From Chryseobacterium potabilaquae (GTDB taxonomy: Bacteria > Bacteroidota > Bacteroidia > Flavobacteriales > Weeksellaceae), in assembly GCF_902728265.1 (NCBI RefSeq), contig NZ_CACVBR010000041.1:1-34286 (forward strand): a stretch of 34,286 bases of DNA, given 5' to 3'. Shown here one piece after another: positions 17,680 to 27,341 of this stretch (position 1 is the first letter of the stretch; the number at the start of each line of letters is the position of its first letter). The notes beneath the pieces were generated by a model. The model was given only the letters and a program-made list of their open reading frames with translations, ran no database searches and was not told the origin of the DNA. Position numbers and translations under genes: made by a program.

Positions 17680-19446
17680 TTACATTCTGTTTACTGTTCC
17701 TATTCCCAGTAAACCTAAAGATTTTTTTATTGTTTTTGCAGTTAATTCTGATAAATTCAAACGGAATTGTTTTAAGTTTTCATCCTCTAGCTTTACAATC
17801 GGTGTACTTTGATTTTGATAGAATGAATTGTAAGATTTTACTAAATCATAAATATAGTTAGCAATCAATGCAGGGCTTAATGCTTCTGCGGCTCTGTCTA
17901 CAATCACTTTATAATTGGTTAATAAAACAATTAATTCTTTTTCAAAATGATCAACTGTTATATCAGATACTTCTTTATATGTAAAATCCGCTTTGGCTAA
18001 TAAAGATTGAATACGAGCATAAGTATATTGAATAAACGGACCTGTGTTACCATTAAACTCAATACTTTCTTCAGGATTAAATAACATTTTTTTCTTAGGA
18101 TCAACTTTTAGCATAAAATACTTTAATGCTCCTAGACCTACTGTTTCGTACGAAGCCTCCTTTTGTTCTTCGGAAAGATGTTCCAACTTTCCTAATTCTT
18201 GTGATTTAGCTTTTGCCGTCTCGTACATTTCCTGCATCAAATCATCTGCATCAACCACAGTTCCTTCTCTAGATTTCATTTTTCCATGAGGAAGTTCAAC
18301 CATTCCGTAAGATAAATGATAAAGCTGATCTGCCCATGAATATCCTAATTTGCTTAAGATTTTAAACAAAACTTGAAAATGGTAATCTTGTTCATTTCCT
18401 ACTGTATATATTAACTTCTGAATATTATTTTCCTTAAAACGCTCCACAGCCGTTCCTAAATCTTGCGTCATATATACTGAGGTACCATCTGAACGTAATA
18501 AAAGTTTTTGATCCAAACCTTCATTGGTAAGATCACACCATACAGATCCATCTTCTTTTTGATATAGCACATTTTTATCTAGGCCTTCTTGTATAAGATC
18601 TTTGCCTAAAATATAAGTATTGCTTTCATATTGAACTTGGTCAAAATCAACTCCTAATCTATTATATGTTTCATTAAAACCTTTATATACCCAAGAATTC
18701 ATTTCATTCCAAAGCTTTCTTACTTTTTCATCTCCATTTTCCCAATCAAGTAACATTTTTTGTGCTTCCTTCATCAAGGGAGCTTCTTTTTTAGCTACCT
18801 CCTCACTCATCCCTTGTGAAACCAATTCAGCAATTTCTTGTTTGTACTCCTGATCAAATTTCACATAATAATTCCCAACAAATTTATCTCCTTTAACCTG
18901 GGTTTCCTCAGGAGTCTCTCCTTTTCCGAACTTTTCCCACGCCAACATTGATTTGCAAATATGGATCCCTCTATCATTAATAATCTGAGTTTTAACAACA
19001 TCATATCCGGCTTCTTTAAGAATTTGAGCTACAGAAAATCCTAATAAATTATTTCTGATATGCCCTAAATGTAATGGCTTATTGGTATTAGGAGAAGAAT
19101 ATTCTACCATCACTGTAGCATTTTTCTTTTCTATAATATCAAAATCATTGATTATAGATTTAAAGTTATCTATAAAAAATTGATTTTTAATTTTAATATT
19201 AAGGAAACCTTTTATCACATTAAAACTTTCCAATAGTTCTGTTTGCTCAGTTAAAGCTTCTCCCAATTCAACAGCTATACTTTCAGGATTTTTTTTCAAC
19301 TGCTTTACCAAAGGAAAAGTCACAATAGTATAATCTCCTTCAAACTCCGTTTTATTCTCCTGAATTTCCAATTGGATGTCCTTTAATTGGTATACATTTA
19401 AAATAACCTGTGAAAGTTTTTCTTCTATAATATATTTAATATTCAT
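17680..19446 (-). CDS. argS: Arginyl-tRNA synthetase
   Basis: The protein has 588 residues, a normal length. It is a class I synthetase that joins arginine to its tRNA. The N-terminal ArgS-specific domain (about 1-105) precedes the catalytic core with the HIGH motif as HLGH (126-129, within NTNKPLHLGHIRNN). The KMSKS region appears as GKMKSREG. The C-terminal anticodon-binding DALR domain contains the usual ALSPALIANYIYDLVKSYN and ends GIGTVNRM. All expected parts are present. It lies between the tamB operon, which it faces, and the susCD operon upstream on the same strand, from which it is separated by a strong terminator, so it should have its own promoter. Confidence 0.97.
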   Translation of the reverse strand: MNIKYIIEEKLSQVILNVYQLKDIQLEIQENKTEFEGDYTIVTFPLVKQLKKNPESIAVELGEALTEQTELLESFNVIKGFLNIKIKNQFFIDNFKSIINDFDIIEKKNATVMVEYSSPNTNKPLHLGHIRNNLLGFSVAQILKEAGYDVVKTQIINDRGIHICKSMLAWEKFGKGETPEETQVKGDKFVGNYYVKFDQEYKQEIAELVSQGMSEEVAKKEAPLMKEAQKMLLDWENGDEKVRKLWNEMNSWVYKGFNETYNRLGVDFDQVQYESNTYILGKDLIQEGLDKNVLYQKEDGSVWCDLTNEGLDQKLLLRSDGTSVYMTQDLGTAVERFKENNIQKLIYTVGNEQDYHFQVLFKILSKLGYSWADQLYHLSYGMVELPHGKMKSREGTVVDADDLMQEMYETAKAKSQELGKLEHLSEEQKEASYETVGLGALKYFMLKVDPKKKMLFNPEESIEFNGNTGPFIQYTYARIQSLLAKADFTYKEVSDITVDHFEKELIVLLTNYKVIVDRAAEALSPALIANYIYDLVKSYNSFYQNQSTPIVKLEDENLKQFRLNLSELTAKTIKKSLGLLGIGTVNRM

Positions 19447-19544
19447 TTATTTACCACTTATTTTGTAGCCATGAATCTGACTTTAAAATTATATTTTATG
19501 GTATAAAATAATCTTACAATTATTCCATATCAATTTTCGAAATA

Positions 19545-19552
19545 CAAATATA
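19545..19552 (-). promoter_or_regulatory. Possible -7 element for argS
   Basis: On the minus strand this reads TATATTTG, fitting TAnnTTTG. No good -33 element is seen, since that position falls in the terminator of the gene upstream. It would give a 5-prime leader of about 90 bases. Confidence 0.3.
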
Positions 19553-19565
19553 CGGAAATAAAAAA

Positions 19566-19581
19566 ACCGCCCGAAGGCGGT
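19566..19581 (-). terminator. Strong terminator of the susCD operon
   Basis: On the minus strand the stem ACCGCC / GGCGGT encloses the stable loop TTCG and runs directly into seven T followed by ATTT. It follows the small lipoprotein gene and closes the operon. Confidence 0.9.
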
Positions 19582-19604
19582 AAGTATGAATGTTAAATAC
19601 TTTT

Positions 19605-20060
19605 TTATTGTTTTGTAAAAATTAAACTTGCCTCATCATTCCCTGGAATACCATCCAAATCTTTAGAATTATCAAAGATTTTCAATTCTACATCAGAAAA
19701 ATCTTCTACTTCTTTTGTTAAAGTTTTAGTAACTCCATTTTCTTTATAAGATAAGGTAAGCATTCTATTCATTGCATCATAGCCCCATTTTCCTGCAAAT
19801 GAGATAAACTTATTACAATTATTGTCTACTGATGATTTTCCAAATTCTTCATAAACTCCAGAAAAATCAATATTTACAAGAAGTTGTCCATTTTTTTCAC
19901 AATCAGGCAAAGAATAAATTTTTCCTTTATACTCATATCTTGAAGGCTTCCACATTCCATTGATATTAGGAATCTCAAAAGTAGTATCTTCTCTACTATC
20001 ACCATTTGAACATGATGAAACCAATATCATTGCAACTATAAGATTCGTTAAAAATTTCAT
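19605..20060 (-). CDS. Small lipoprotein, lipocalin-like
   Basis: The protein has 151 residues. The signal ends in VSSC (Cys17), so the mature protein is a lipoprotein. The body begins INGMWKPSRYEYKGKIY and is rich in alternating beta strands (GKWGYDAMNRMLTLSYKEN), the pattern of the lipocalin-like domains often seen in Bacteroidota lipoproteins. There is an acidic stretch DLDGIPGNDEASLIF near the end. It starts 19 bases after the susD stop and ends at a strong terminator, so it is the last gene of the susCD operon. A role as a surface accessory protein for the same ligand is an inference from position. I do not recognise a named family with certainty. Confidence 0.7.
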   Translation of the reverse strand: MKFLTNLIVAMILVSSCSNGDSREDTTFEIPNINGMWKPSRYEYKGKIYSLPDCEKNGQLLVNIDFSGVYEEFGKSSVDNNCNKFISFAGKWGYDAMNRMLTLSYKENGVTKTLTKEVEDFSDVELKIFDNSKDLDGIPGNDEASLIFTKQ

Positions 20061-20079
20061 AAATATATTATTTCATTCA

Positions 20080-21576
20080 TTAAAAAACGTCCCAAAAAAC
20101 TTTTGTAGTAACTTGGTCACCTCCAATTTTTTGAGCTGCGGCCGTAACATTATCTTTATTCAATAAATATTCTTGATCAGAATATTTCATTCTTACAGGT
20201 ACTCCATCCACAGATGAATCTGCTGGATTATCGAACATAGGTTGATCTAACCTTCTTGCAAAATTCCATGCTTGGAAACCTTTATTAAACATAGCCACCC
20301 ATGCTTGGAAGCCTATTGATTGTTTCCAGTTAGATGCATTAAATGGATTAGCAGTGATGAAGGCGTTAGCTGCTGTATCAGCAATACCATATTCTGTCAT
20401 AGATGCTTTAATAGCATCAGCATACAATGAAGCTGCAGTTCCTCCAACGCTAAAACCTCTTGCAGCAGCCTCTGCTCTTAAAAAAGTAATTTCTGTAAAA
20501 TCTAATAAATATCCTTGGGAATTTTCTGTAATAAGTCTATATCCACTATCTTCTCCAAAGTCGTCAGTTTTTGTTGAAGTCATATGAGAATATGAAAAGA
20601 AAGGATTCTGCGCTCCATAAACACCTCCTACATATTGATTATTAACTTTAGTAAACCATCTTCCTCGTCTAGGATCTGAAGTAGAATTCATATAATTTAC
20701 TAATATATCTGAAGGAATAAAATCATTTCTTCCGGACTGTATCAATTCCTGATACACCGGATTAGCAAATAAGCCGGAAGGAAATGCTGCCAAGCCAAAA
20801 TTATCCGCTTTATCAACAAATAATCCTGCATTATATGCTGCCTCAGCATATGTTTTTGCCAAAGCTGGTTCTACGTCTGATATAGTAACAGCTAACTTAA
20901 ATTTAAGAGAGTTAGCCATTTTTTGCCATTTAGACATATTTCCTTGATAATAGAGATCAGCACTATATCCCAATTCCGAAGTATTAATCATAGCATTTGC
21001 ATCATCAATTCTTTTAATAAGGTCCATATATATCGTCTTTGCATCATCATATGGAATTTCAGAAGCTCCTGGATTATCTGGAACCGCTTTTAGTGTTCCA
21101 AAATAAGGTACGTCTCCATAAGTATCTACTAGATTAGCCCATGTATATACACTAATTAGCTCTATAATAGCTATATTATTATTTTTCTGAACCGCACTAA
21201 TGTTCTCATTCTGAAGGAATGTTTTTGCATCACGAAGAGCCGATAGCACACCTGGAGAATGAACAGTAGCTGAGCTAGAGGCCATCATTCTATTATAATG
21301 ATTTCTAGGAATCGGTCTTGTTACCATATCGTAATTAGATTCATCAATATAAGTTGTTTGAGCCCATTGTTGAGTAAAAAATCTCGATATATTGTTATTT
21401 ACATTGGCGGTTAACAATTGCGAAATCAACTCTTGCTGTGCACTGGCTACTAATAGACCGGATGGTACAACAGTAGGGTGCTTAGGATCTTCATTTAATG
21501 AAGTTATATCTCTTTCGCAAGAATGAGTAACTACTGTTAAAGAAATTATACTAAGTATTAAAAATATTTTTTTCAT
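20080..21576 (-). CDS. SusD/RagB-family nutrient-binding lipoprotein
   Basis: The protein has 498 residues. The signal ends at HSC (Cys20), giving a lipoprotein on the outer surface. The sequence fits the SusD-like_2 branch: ITSLNEDPKHPTVVPSGLL near the N-terminus, WANLVDTYGDVPYFG, a TPR-like helical region with KWQKMANSLKFKLAVTIS, and ITFLRAEAAARGFSVGGTA with QAWVAMFNKGFQAW late. SusD proteins form the lid over the SusC transporter and bind its ligand. The gene starts 3 bases after the susC stop, as expected for such a pair. The ligand is unknown; no glycoside hydrolase, peptidase or sensor gene stands beside the pair. Confidence 0.93.
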   Translation of the reverse strand: MKKIFLILSIISLTVVTHSCERDITSLNEDPKHPTVVPSGLLVASAQQELISQLLTANVNNNISRFFTQQWAQTTYIDESNYDMVTRPIPRNHYNRMMASSSATVHSPGVLSALRDAKTFLQNENISAVQKNNNIAIIELISVYTWANLVDTYGDVPYFGTLKAVPDNPGASEIPYDDAKTIYMDLIKRIDDANAMINTSELGYSADLYYQGNMSKWQKMANSLKFKLAVTISDVEPALAKTYAEAAYNAGLFVDKADNFGLAAFPSGLFANPVYQELIQSGRNDFIPSDILVNYMNSTSDPRRGRWFTKVNNQYVGGVYGAQNPFFSYSHMTSTKTDDFGEDSGYRLITENSQGYLLDFTEITFLRAEAAARGFSVGGTAASLYADAIKASMTEYGIADTAANAFITANPFNASNWKQSIGFQAWVAMFNKGFQAWNFARRLDQPMFDNPADSSVDGVPVRMKYSDQEYLLNKDNVTAAAQKIGGDQVTTKVFWDVF

Positions 21577-21579
21577 TTT

Positions 21580-24500
21580 CTAGAATTTTAATGTTACATT
21601 GATACCTATGTCACGAGTTGTTGGCAAAACTCCAATAGAGTTTCCTTTTGAAGCAAGACCATTTCCTGTTCCTGTTTCTGGATCAGCATAAGGTAAATTT
21701 TTATGTATGATCCAAAGGTTTCTTCCTACAATAGAAATTTTAGCTTCTTGAATTGACGTATTTGCTAAAATTGATTTAGGAAGACTATACCCAATACTTG
21801 CTTCTCTTAACTTGACATAGGAAGCATCATAAACAAATCTTTTATTTGGCATCCTTCTATAACCATCCACATTTCCAAAATTATAAGGTGCAGTTGTTGG
21901 TGTTGTATTTACCTGCCCATTAGGATTTACTCCTGGATGAACTACTCCTGTAACCCTGTAATCTCCCACCGCTGTTTCTTCATACAAACCAGTAGCAAGA
22001 CCATAATACATATCCGTTGAAAATACATCTCCTCCATGTTTTACATCAATAAGGAAACTTACAGATAACCCTTTATAGGTAAAACTATTTCTCACTCCTC
22101 CAATCCAGTCTGGGGTAATATTACCTATAACTTGATTAGGATTTGTTAAATATCTTCCGGTGGTAGGATTAATAACAGGTTGTCCATTCAAATAAACATA
22201 ATCAGATCCTACCAAGGCACCAAAAGCTTCCCCTACCCTTGCATTTAACGATACTCCACCTTGGTACGAAGCTAATAAATAATTTTGAGAATTTCCATAT
22301 AGCTTAATTACTTTATTTTCATTTTTCGACCAATTCACATCAATATCCCATTTAAAATCAGTGGTTTTAAATGGAGTTCCATTCAGCTGGATTTCAATAC
22401 CCTGGTTATTAATTTGTCCTGCATTCACTAAGAAGGTTCTATATCCTGTCGCTGACGATACTGGAAGATTAATAATCTGGTTAGTAGTACGTGTTTTATA
22501 AACTGCAATATCGAAACCTAATCTATTTTTAAAGAATTGAGCTTCCATACCAAATTCTACTTCTCTAGATCTCTGAGGTTTTAAATCTGGATTTGCAAGG
22601 AAATAAGATTGATTAAGAAGACCTATACTTCCAAAACCTCCTCTCACTCTATAAGTATTTTGTAATCTATAATTTTCAGTAGAAGACCCTACCTCTGCAT
22701 AGTTTCCTCTTACTTTCCAGAAGCTTAACCAACTTGGTTTCCATAATTCTGAAAGAATCACAGCTCCTGTTACGGAAGGATAAACATATGTATTATTTTC
22801 TTTTGGCAAATTCGAACTTTGATCCGATCTCACAGTACCATCTACAAACACCAAATTTTTATATCCAAAAGAAGCTGTAGCGTAAACCCCAGAAGTTAGC
22901 CATTTAGAATAGTTCTCATTCGGTGGAATAATTGGATTTACTGAATTTGAAATAGCAAATAATCCAGGGGTTGCAAGCCCTCCCTCAGTACTAGTGTACA
23001 TATTATCTATTAAATTTCTTCTCACATTCCCTCCAACAAGACCACTTACATTTAAATCACTTGTGATATCAAATTTATAATTTAAAAATAAGTCAAAGTT
23101 AGTCTCTGTTGTACGAATATCTTGACGAGAATACCCTGAAGTTACATTATTACCTGAAGCTCCAAATGCTTGTGGTAAAGATCCATTCATTAAACGTTCT
23201 TCAATCTGCATTTGTAATTGATCATATGATAATTTCCCAGTAATTCCGAAGTTTTTAGTAATATCATATTTCAACTGTGCATAACTGAAACTTCTTGTTC
23301 TTGTATCAGATTGATAATTTTGATATCGTTGGAAATATGGATTATTCCAATAAATAGGTGTACCATCCTCTCCAGATGTTCTATTCCAAGTATTATTTCC
23401 ATTATTAGTTCTTATATAGGCATCCTTTAGTGATAAAACATCCACGTTCGTTTGCCACCATTGTCTAAATCCTGTTACCACATTATCCGAATATCCCGTT
23501 TCATTTCTTCCTTTCGTATCCTGAATTGTCAAGGTAGAAAAAACAGTAGCATGAAGTTTATCTGTAAAATCATAATTAAACTTTGCAGACAAACTGTTTT
23601 TTCTTAAGTCCGAATTGGGCAATAAACCATTCGAAAGCATATTCGAATAAGATAATGATATATTAGATGACTTATTCCCTTTTTCTAATGAAATTGTATT
23701 AACATACGTAACAGGTGTTTCAAAAAATTTTATAGGGCCATTTTTCGCAGCAACCCAAGGCGTTGCCATTCCATAAGTAGGAGATGTAGGATCATATGAA
23801 TCCCATTGACGAACTAATAAATTAGGATTAAATTCTGCGCCATATGAGGCATCTTCAGTAAAAGGAACCTGAAACTGTCCCGTAAGAGGATCATGATTAA
23901 AATACTCATCTGGATTACCATCTCCATTTGTATCATTTCCGTATACAGGACCATAACCTGCCCCATATCTTGTTTGATATTTAGGAAAAGTTGATTTATC
24001 AATAAATCCAGCAGTAATTCCCGAAGTAAGTGTAACCCCCCAACTTCCATCTTGTTTTCCGCGTCCGTTTTTCGTTACAATTAAAATAACCCCGTCACTA
24101 CCACGTTCGCCATATAGAGCAGAAGCAGCTGCTCCTTTCAAAACGTTGATACTTTCAATATCGTCCTGGTTAATATCGGATAAGAAGTTCCCATAGTCAA
24201 AAGTAGACCCGGATACTGTTCCGTTATTAACAGGAGAACCATCTATTACGATTAAAGGATTTCCACCGCTTAGAGATTTATAACCTCTTATTAATAAATT
24301 GGCTGATCCTCCAAAATTGTTGTTAGTATTAACTTGCAACCCTGAAACTTTCCCTGAAAGCAAGGATGCAACGTTTCCTGTATTAGTAGTTCCGCCAGTA
24401 AGAGCTTCTGCTTTTACTTCCTCGGAAGCATATCCTAAAGATTTCTTCTCTCTCTTGATACCTAAAGCTGTCACTACCACCCCTTCAATGTCTTGTGTTC

Positions 24501-24591
24501 TTACCGTATCGCTCTTTTTCTGTTGAGCGTTCGCAACCGCTACAGACGAGGATAGCACTAAAATAAGTACACCTGTTGTTAGTTTCTTCAT
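21580..24591 (-). CDS. SusC/RagA-family TonB-linked outer-membrane transporter
   Basis: The protein has 1,003 residues. A signal peptide ends near NAQQ (about residue 22), which fixes the start at 24591; an in-frame ATG at 24642 would put 17 polar residues before it. About 15 residues later the plug begins with EGVVVTALGIKREKKS, and the plug includes LIRGYKSLSGGNPLIVIDG and SINVLKGAAASALYGERGSD. The rest is a beta-barrel ending in NVTLKF. The protein lacks the N-terminal carboxypeptidase-like (CarboxypepD_reg-like) domain that many SusC proteins carry before the plug. It imports a nutrient bound by the SusD partner, driven by TonB. Ligand unknown. Confidence 0.93.
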   Translation of the reverse strand: MKKLTTGVLILVLSSSVAVANAQQKKSDTVRTQDIEGVVVTALGIKREKKSLGYASEEVKAEALTGGTTNTGNVASLLSGKVSGLQVNTNNNFGGSANLLIRGYKSLSGGNPLIVIDGSPVNNGTVSGSTFDYGNFLSDINQDDIESINVLKGAAASALYGERGSDGVILIVTKNGRGKQDGSWGVTLTSGITAGFIDKSTFPKYQTRYGAGYGPVYGNDTNGDGNPDEYFNHDPLTGQFQVPFTEDASYGAEFNPNLLVRQWDSYDPTSPTYGMATPWVAAKNGPIKFFETPVTYVNTISLEKGNKSSNISLSYSNMLSNGLLPNSDLRKNSLSAKFNYDFTDKLHATVFSTLTIQDTKGRNETGYSDNVVTGFRQWWQTNVDVLSLKDAYIRTNNGNNTWNRTSGEDGTPIYWNNPYFQRYQNYQSDTRTRSFSYAQLKYDITKNFGITGKLSYDQLQMQIEERLMNGSLPQAFGASGNNVTSGYSRQDIRTTETNFDLFLNYKFDITSDLNVSGLVGGNVRRNLIDNMYTSTEGGLATPGLFAISNSVNPIIPPNENYSKWLTSGVYATASFGYKNLVFVDGTVRSDQSSNLPKENNTYVYPSVTGAVILSELWKPSWLSFWKVRGNYAEVGSSTENYRLQNTYRVRGGFGSIGLLNQSYFLANPDLKPQRSREVEFGMEAQFFKNRLGFDIAVYKTRTTNQIINLPVSSATGYRTFLVNAGQINNQGIEIQLNGTPFKTTDFKWDIDVNWSKNENKVIKLYGNSQNYLLASYQGGVSLNARVGEAFGALVGSDYVYLNGQPVINPTTGRYLTNPNQVIGNITPDWIGGVRNSFTYKGLSVSFLIDVKHGGDVFSTDMYYGLATGLYEETAVGDYRVTGVVHPGVNPNGQVNTTPTTAPYNFGNVDGYRRMPNKRFVYDASYVKLREASIGYSLPKSILANTSIQEAKISIVGRNLWIIHKNLPYADPETGTGNGLASKGNSIGVLPTTRDIGINVTLKF

Positions 24592-24610
24592 ATCAAATTT
24601 AATTTTGTTA

Positions 24611-24624
24611 TCACAAATTTGTGA
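24611..24624. promoter_or_regulatory. 14-base perfect palindrome upstream of susC
   Basis: TCACAAATTTGTGA reads the same on both strands. It lies 20 bases before the susC start on its upstream side, where a regulator might bind. A TAAATTTG motif (minus strand, 24601-24594) lies between it and the ATG but is too close to the start to be a normal -7 element. Confidence 0.35.
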
Positions 24625-24694
24625 AACTTTCTTAAAAGCCACAATGCAAAAAACAAAAAAATTATTATCATTTCGACTTTCGCATAATTTTCGT

Positions 24695-24702
24695 TAATTT
24701 TG
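24695..24702 (+). promoter_or_regulatory. -7 element for rnhB
   Basis: TAATTTTG fits the TAnnTTTG consensus and lies 23 bases before the ATG, giving a leader of roughly 15 bases. No clear -33 TTG is seen; the upstream sequence has repeated TTTCG instead. Confidence 0.5.
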
Positions 24703-24725
24703 TACGATAAATTTTATCAAACTTT

Positions 24726-25310
24726 ATGGAATTAATAAAAAAATGGAGCAATTTTTACACAGAAGCAGGTTGTGACGAAGTTGGAAGAGGATGTTTATGT
24801 GGACCAGTTGTAGCAGCTAGCGTAATATTGGATGAAAATTTTAACCAAAGTTTAATAAATGATTCAAAAAAATTAAGTTTCAAAACCCGCATGGAGCTGG
24901 ACAGTTACATCAAAGACAATGTAAAAAATTATGCTATTGCAGAGCTATCGGCGGAATTTATTGATCAGCATAACATACTAAATGCCAGCATACATGCCAT
25001 GCACAATGCATTAGATAAATTGACTATAAAACCAGAACTCATTTTAGTTGACGGAAATAAGTTTCACCCTTATAATTATATCCCACATGAGTGTATTATA
25101 AAGGGAGATTCAAAAGTTTTGGCAATAGCCGCAGCTTCAATTTTAGCCAAAAATTACCGCGATAAATTAATGATTAACCTCCATGATGAATATCCGGAAT
25201 ATGGATGGAATACCAACTTTGGATATGCCACTAAAAAACACCAAGAAGCCCTTATAAAGCACGGTCCAACCAAATATCACAGAAAGTCTTTTCGATTAAA
25301 ATATGACTAG
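24726..25310 (+). CDS. rnhB: Ribonuclease HII
   Basis: The protein has 194 residues. It removes ribonucleotides from DNA-RNA hybrids. The catalytic signature is complete: CDEVGRG with Asp17 and Glu18, followed by LCGPVVAASVIL. The further acidic site ILVDGNKF and KGDSKVLAIAAASILAKNYRD are typical of type 2 RNase H, as is the C-terminal YPEYGWNTNFGYATKKH. The gene stands alone, divergent from susC and convergent with yidC, and is followed by a strong bidirectional terminator. Length and motifs are normal. Confidence 0.96.
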   Translation: MELIKKWSNFYTEAGCDEVGRGCLCGPVVAASVILDENFNQSLINDSKKLSFKTRMELDSYIKDNVKNYAIAELSAEFIDQHNILNASIHAMHNALDKLTIKPELILVDGNKFHPYNYIPHECIIKGDSKVLAIAAASILAKNYRDKLMINLHDEYPEYGWNTNFGYATKKHQEALIKHGPTKYHRKSFRLKYD

Positions 25311-25376
25311 AATTCACATCAAAGCAAATTATAGATTTTATATCACGTATTCATGAAATTTAAAATCTTTCTAAAT

Positions 25377-25410
25377 AAAAAAGAGAAGCAATAAATTACT
25401 TCTCTTTTTT
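25377..25410. terminator. Bidirectional terminator between rnhB and yidC
   Basis: AAAAAAGAGAAG (25377-25388) pairs perfectly with CTTCTCTTTTTT (25399-25410) around a 10-base loop. The T tract on either strand makes it suitable for both convergent genes. Confidence 0.85.
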
Positions 25411-25427
25411 GTTATATTAAATTAATT

Positions 25428-27227
25428 TTATTTCTTTTTATTTCTTTGTTGCTCTTGCGATCTCTGTTGCTCTTGAGCTTTTTCCATCATTTCTCTCATA
25501 CGTCTTTGAAATTTTCCTTCTGCTTTAGGTTTTTCTTTGTTGGCTTGAATCTGTGCATGAATTTTTTTCTCATCCAAAATCAAATATTTAATCACAAGGA
25601 TTATTAAGATGTTAATCGCATTAGAAACAAAATAATACCAAGAAAGTCCCGACGCTGATGTATTAAGGAAGAATAAGAATGTAATCGGGAAAATATACAT
25701 TAATACCTTCATATTTGGCATTCCTTCTTGTTGAGGCTGTTGCATATTACCCGAAGTCATCACCGTATAAATTAAAATAACAATAGTACAAGCAAGTGCA
25801 AATACACTTAAATGATCTCCTAAGAAAGGAACTTTGAATGGTAATTTAATTAAATCATCATACGCCGTTAAATCTTTTGCAAACCAAAATCCTTGCCCTC
25901 TCAAATCTATAAAGTTCGGAAAGAATCGGAATAAAGCATAAAAGATCGGGATCTGAACCAAAGCCGGTAAACAACCTGCCATTTGATTTACCCCCGCTTT
26001 TCTATAAACTTCCATAGTAGCTTGCTGCTTCTTCATTGGGTCTGCATCCTTCAATCTTGCATTCACCTCATCAATTTCAGGGCGAATTACTCTCATCATT
26101 GCACTTAGCTTATGCTGCTTATACATGATGGGAGATAAGATCAATTTCACAATGATCGTCATTATGAAAATCACCCAACCTGCAGTTAATCCCCAACCTG
26201 CAATGAAATTATACATTGGCATGAAGAAATAACGGTTCATCGCTCCAATGAAAGACCATCCTAATGGTAGAATTTCATCAAAGTTTTTATCGTAAGACTT
26301 CAGTAACGTCAAATCCAAAGGCATAAAATACCAAGTAAAATCTTGATTTAATTCACTTCCTGTCATTTGAACAAAACCTTCATAATTCAGTTTTTTCAAA
26401 TATTCACCCTCTTCAATATTTTCCTGATTTCCCTTACTTTGAGTAAATCCATTTTTAGCCTCAATTACAGAAGAAAAGAATTGTTGCTTTACTCCAATCC
26501 AGTTTAGGGTCTCCTTCTCTTCCTCCATAGTTGTTCTTCCATCATAATCATACTTTTTATAATTATCGAAAGCATATGAAAATTCAGAATGCGATTGCTC
26601 CTGTGCTCTTCCTTTTTCTAAATTTCTTACACTATAATCCCAAATAAAATCAGCTTTATTATCTGTTGTAATAGCAGATACCCCTTGAGTTCTAACTTTA
26701 AAATCTAATCTATATTTGTCTAGTAAAGTATAAATAAATTGAATCACAGCTCCATTGTAATTAGCTGTCATGGTTATGGTATTTCCATTAACAACGGGAG
26801 CAAAAACCAAATCTTTGGTACTAATTACCTTTCCTGTTTTATCCTTAAACTGGAAACCATAATTTGAATTATTTTTATTGATTAAATAAAGAGGAAGGTC
26901 CGCTCTATCTGTTTTATGATCATAAGCTTTGTATTCTGAAAGCTCTACTTTAGAAACCTGTCCCCCTAAGCTACTGAATTCAATTTTCAGCTCTTTGTTA
27001 GCAAGATCCGCAGTTTGAATCGCACCTGGAGTTACATTTGGATTGATATTGCTTGCCTGAGTTTGTTTTACAGCATTTTTTACCTGTTCGGTTTTCTGTT
27101 GTTGAGTTTTCAATTGCTCCTCTTTAGCTTGCTTATTTTGAAAATAAAACATGGAGCCGAAAAGAACCAAACATAAAACCGCAAAACTAATCATTTGACT
27201 TTTATCGAGTCCGTTGTTTTGTTGCAT
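25428..27227 (-). CDS. yidC: YidC membrane protein insertase
   Basis: The protein has 599 residues. It inserts and folds inner-membrane proteins, alone or with Sec. The order is an N-terminal membrane segment (about 10-28), a large periplasmic beta domain (about 70-330), then the conserved YidC/Oxa1 core with five membrane segments. It ends in a basic tail (QRRMREMMEKAQEQQRSQEQ) suited to ribosome contact. The core shows the family marks SPIMYKQHKLSAMMRVIRPE and QMAGCLPALVQIPIFYALFR. I chose ATG 27227, since MQQNNGLDKSQM is the usual flavobacterial start and the upstream in-frame ATG at 27260 adds 11 residues with no match to the family. pyrG lies upstream on the same strand, 179 bases away. 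Confidence 0.96.
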   Translation of the reverse strand: MQQNNGLDKSQMISFAVLCLVLFGSMFYFQNKQAKEEQLKTQQQKTEQVKNAVKQTQASNINPNVTPGAIQTADLANKELKIEFSSLGGQVSKVELSEYKAYDHKTDRADLPLYLINKNNSNYGFQFKDKTGKVISTKDLVFAPVVNGNTITMTANYNGAVIQFIYTLLDKYRLDFKVRTQGVSAITTDNKADFIWDYSVRNLEKGRAQEQSHSEFSYAFDNYKKYDYDGRTTMEEEKETLNWIGVKQQFFSSVIEAKNGFTQSKGNQENIEEGEYLKKLNYEGFVQMTGSELNQDFTWYFMPLDLTLLKSYDKNFDEILPLGWSFIGAMNRYFFMPMYNFIAGWGLTAGWVIFIMTIIVKLILSPIMYKQHKLSAMMRVIRPEIDEVNARLKDADPMKKQQATMEVYRKAGVNQMAGCLPALVQIPIFYALFRFFPNFIDLRGQGFWFAKDLTAYDDLIKLPFKVPFLGDHLSVFALACTIVILIYTVMTSGNMQQPQQEGMPNMKVLMYIFPITFLFFLNTSASGLSWYYFVSNAINILIILVIKYLILDEKKIHAQIQANKEKPKAEGKFQRRMREMMEKAQEQQRSQEQQRNKKK

Positions 27228-27289
27228 TTTATTTTTTATTAAAAATTGTAAATTAAACAAGTATCACAAAGTGCTACTTTTTGAGCTGA

Positions 27290-27297
27290 CAAAAATA
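27290..27297 (-). promoter_or_regulatory. Possible -7 element for yidC
   Basis: On the minus strand this reads TATTTTTG, fitting TAnnTTTG, and would give a leader of about 55 bases. No -33 element is seen at the usual distance. It suggests yidC may be transcribed separately from pyrG. Confidence 0.35.
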
Positions 27298-27341
27298 CTG
27301 TTTTTTTATCAAAAACTCTATGCTTTACTACGTTACTATAT

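Noticed and set aside
24592..24642. Upstream ATG start for the SusC protein
   Set aside because: It would put 17 residues ahead of a complete signal peptide; ATG 24591 begins exactly at the signal.
27228..27260. Upstream ATG start for YidC
   Set aside because: It adds 11 residues that do not match the family start, and the insertase membrane segment is complete from 27227.
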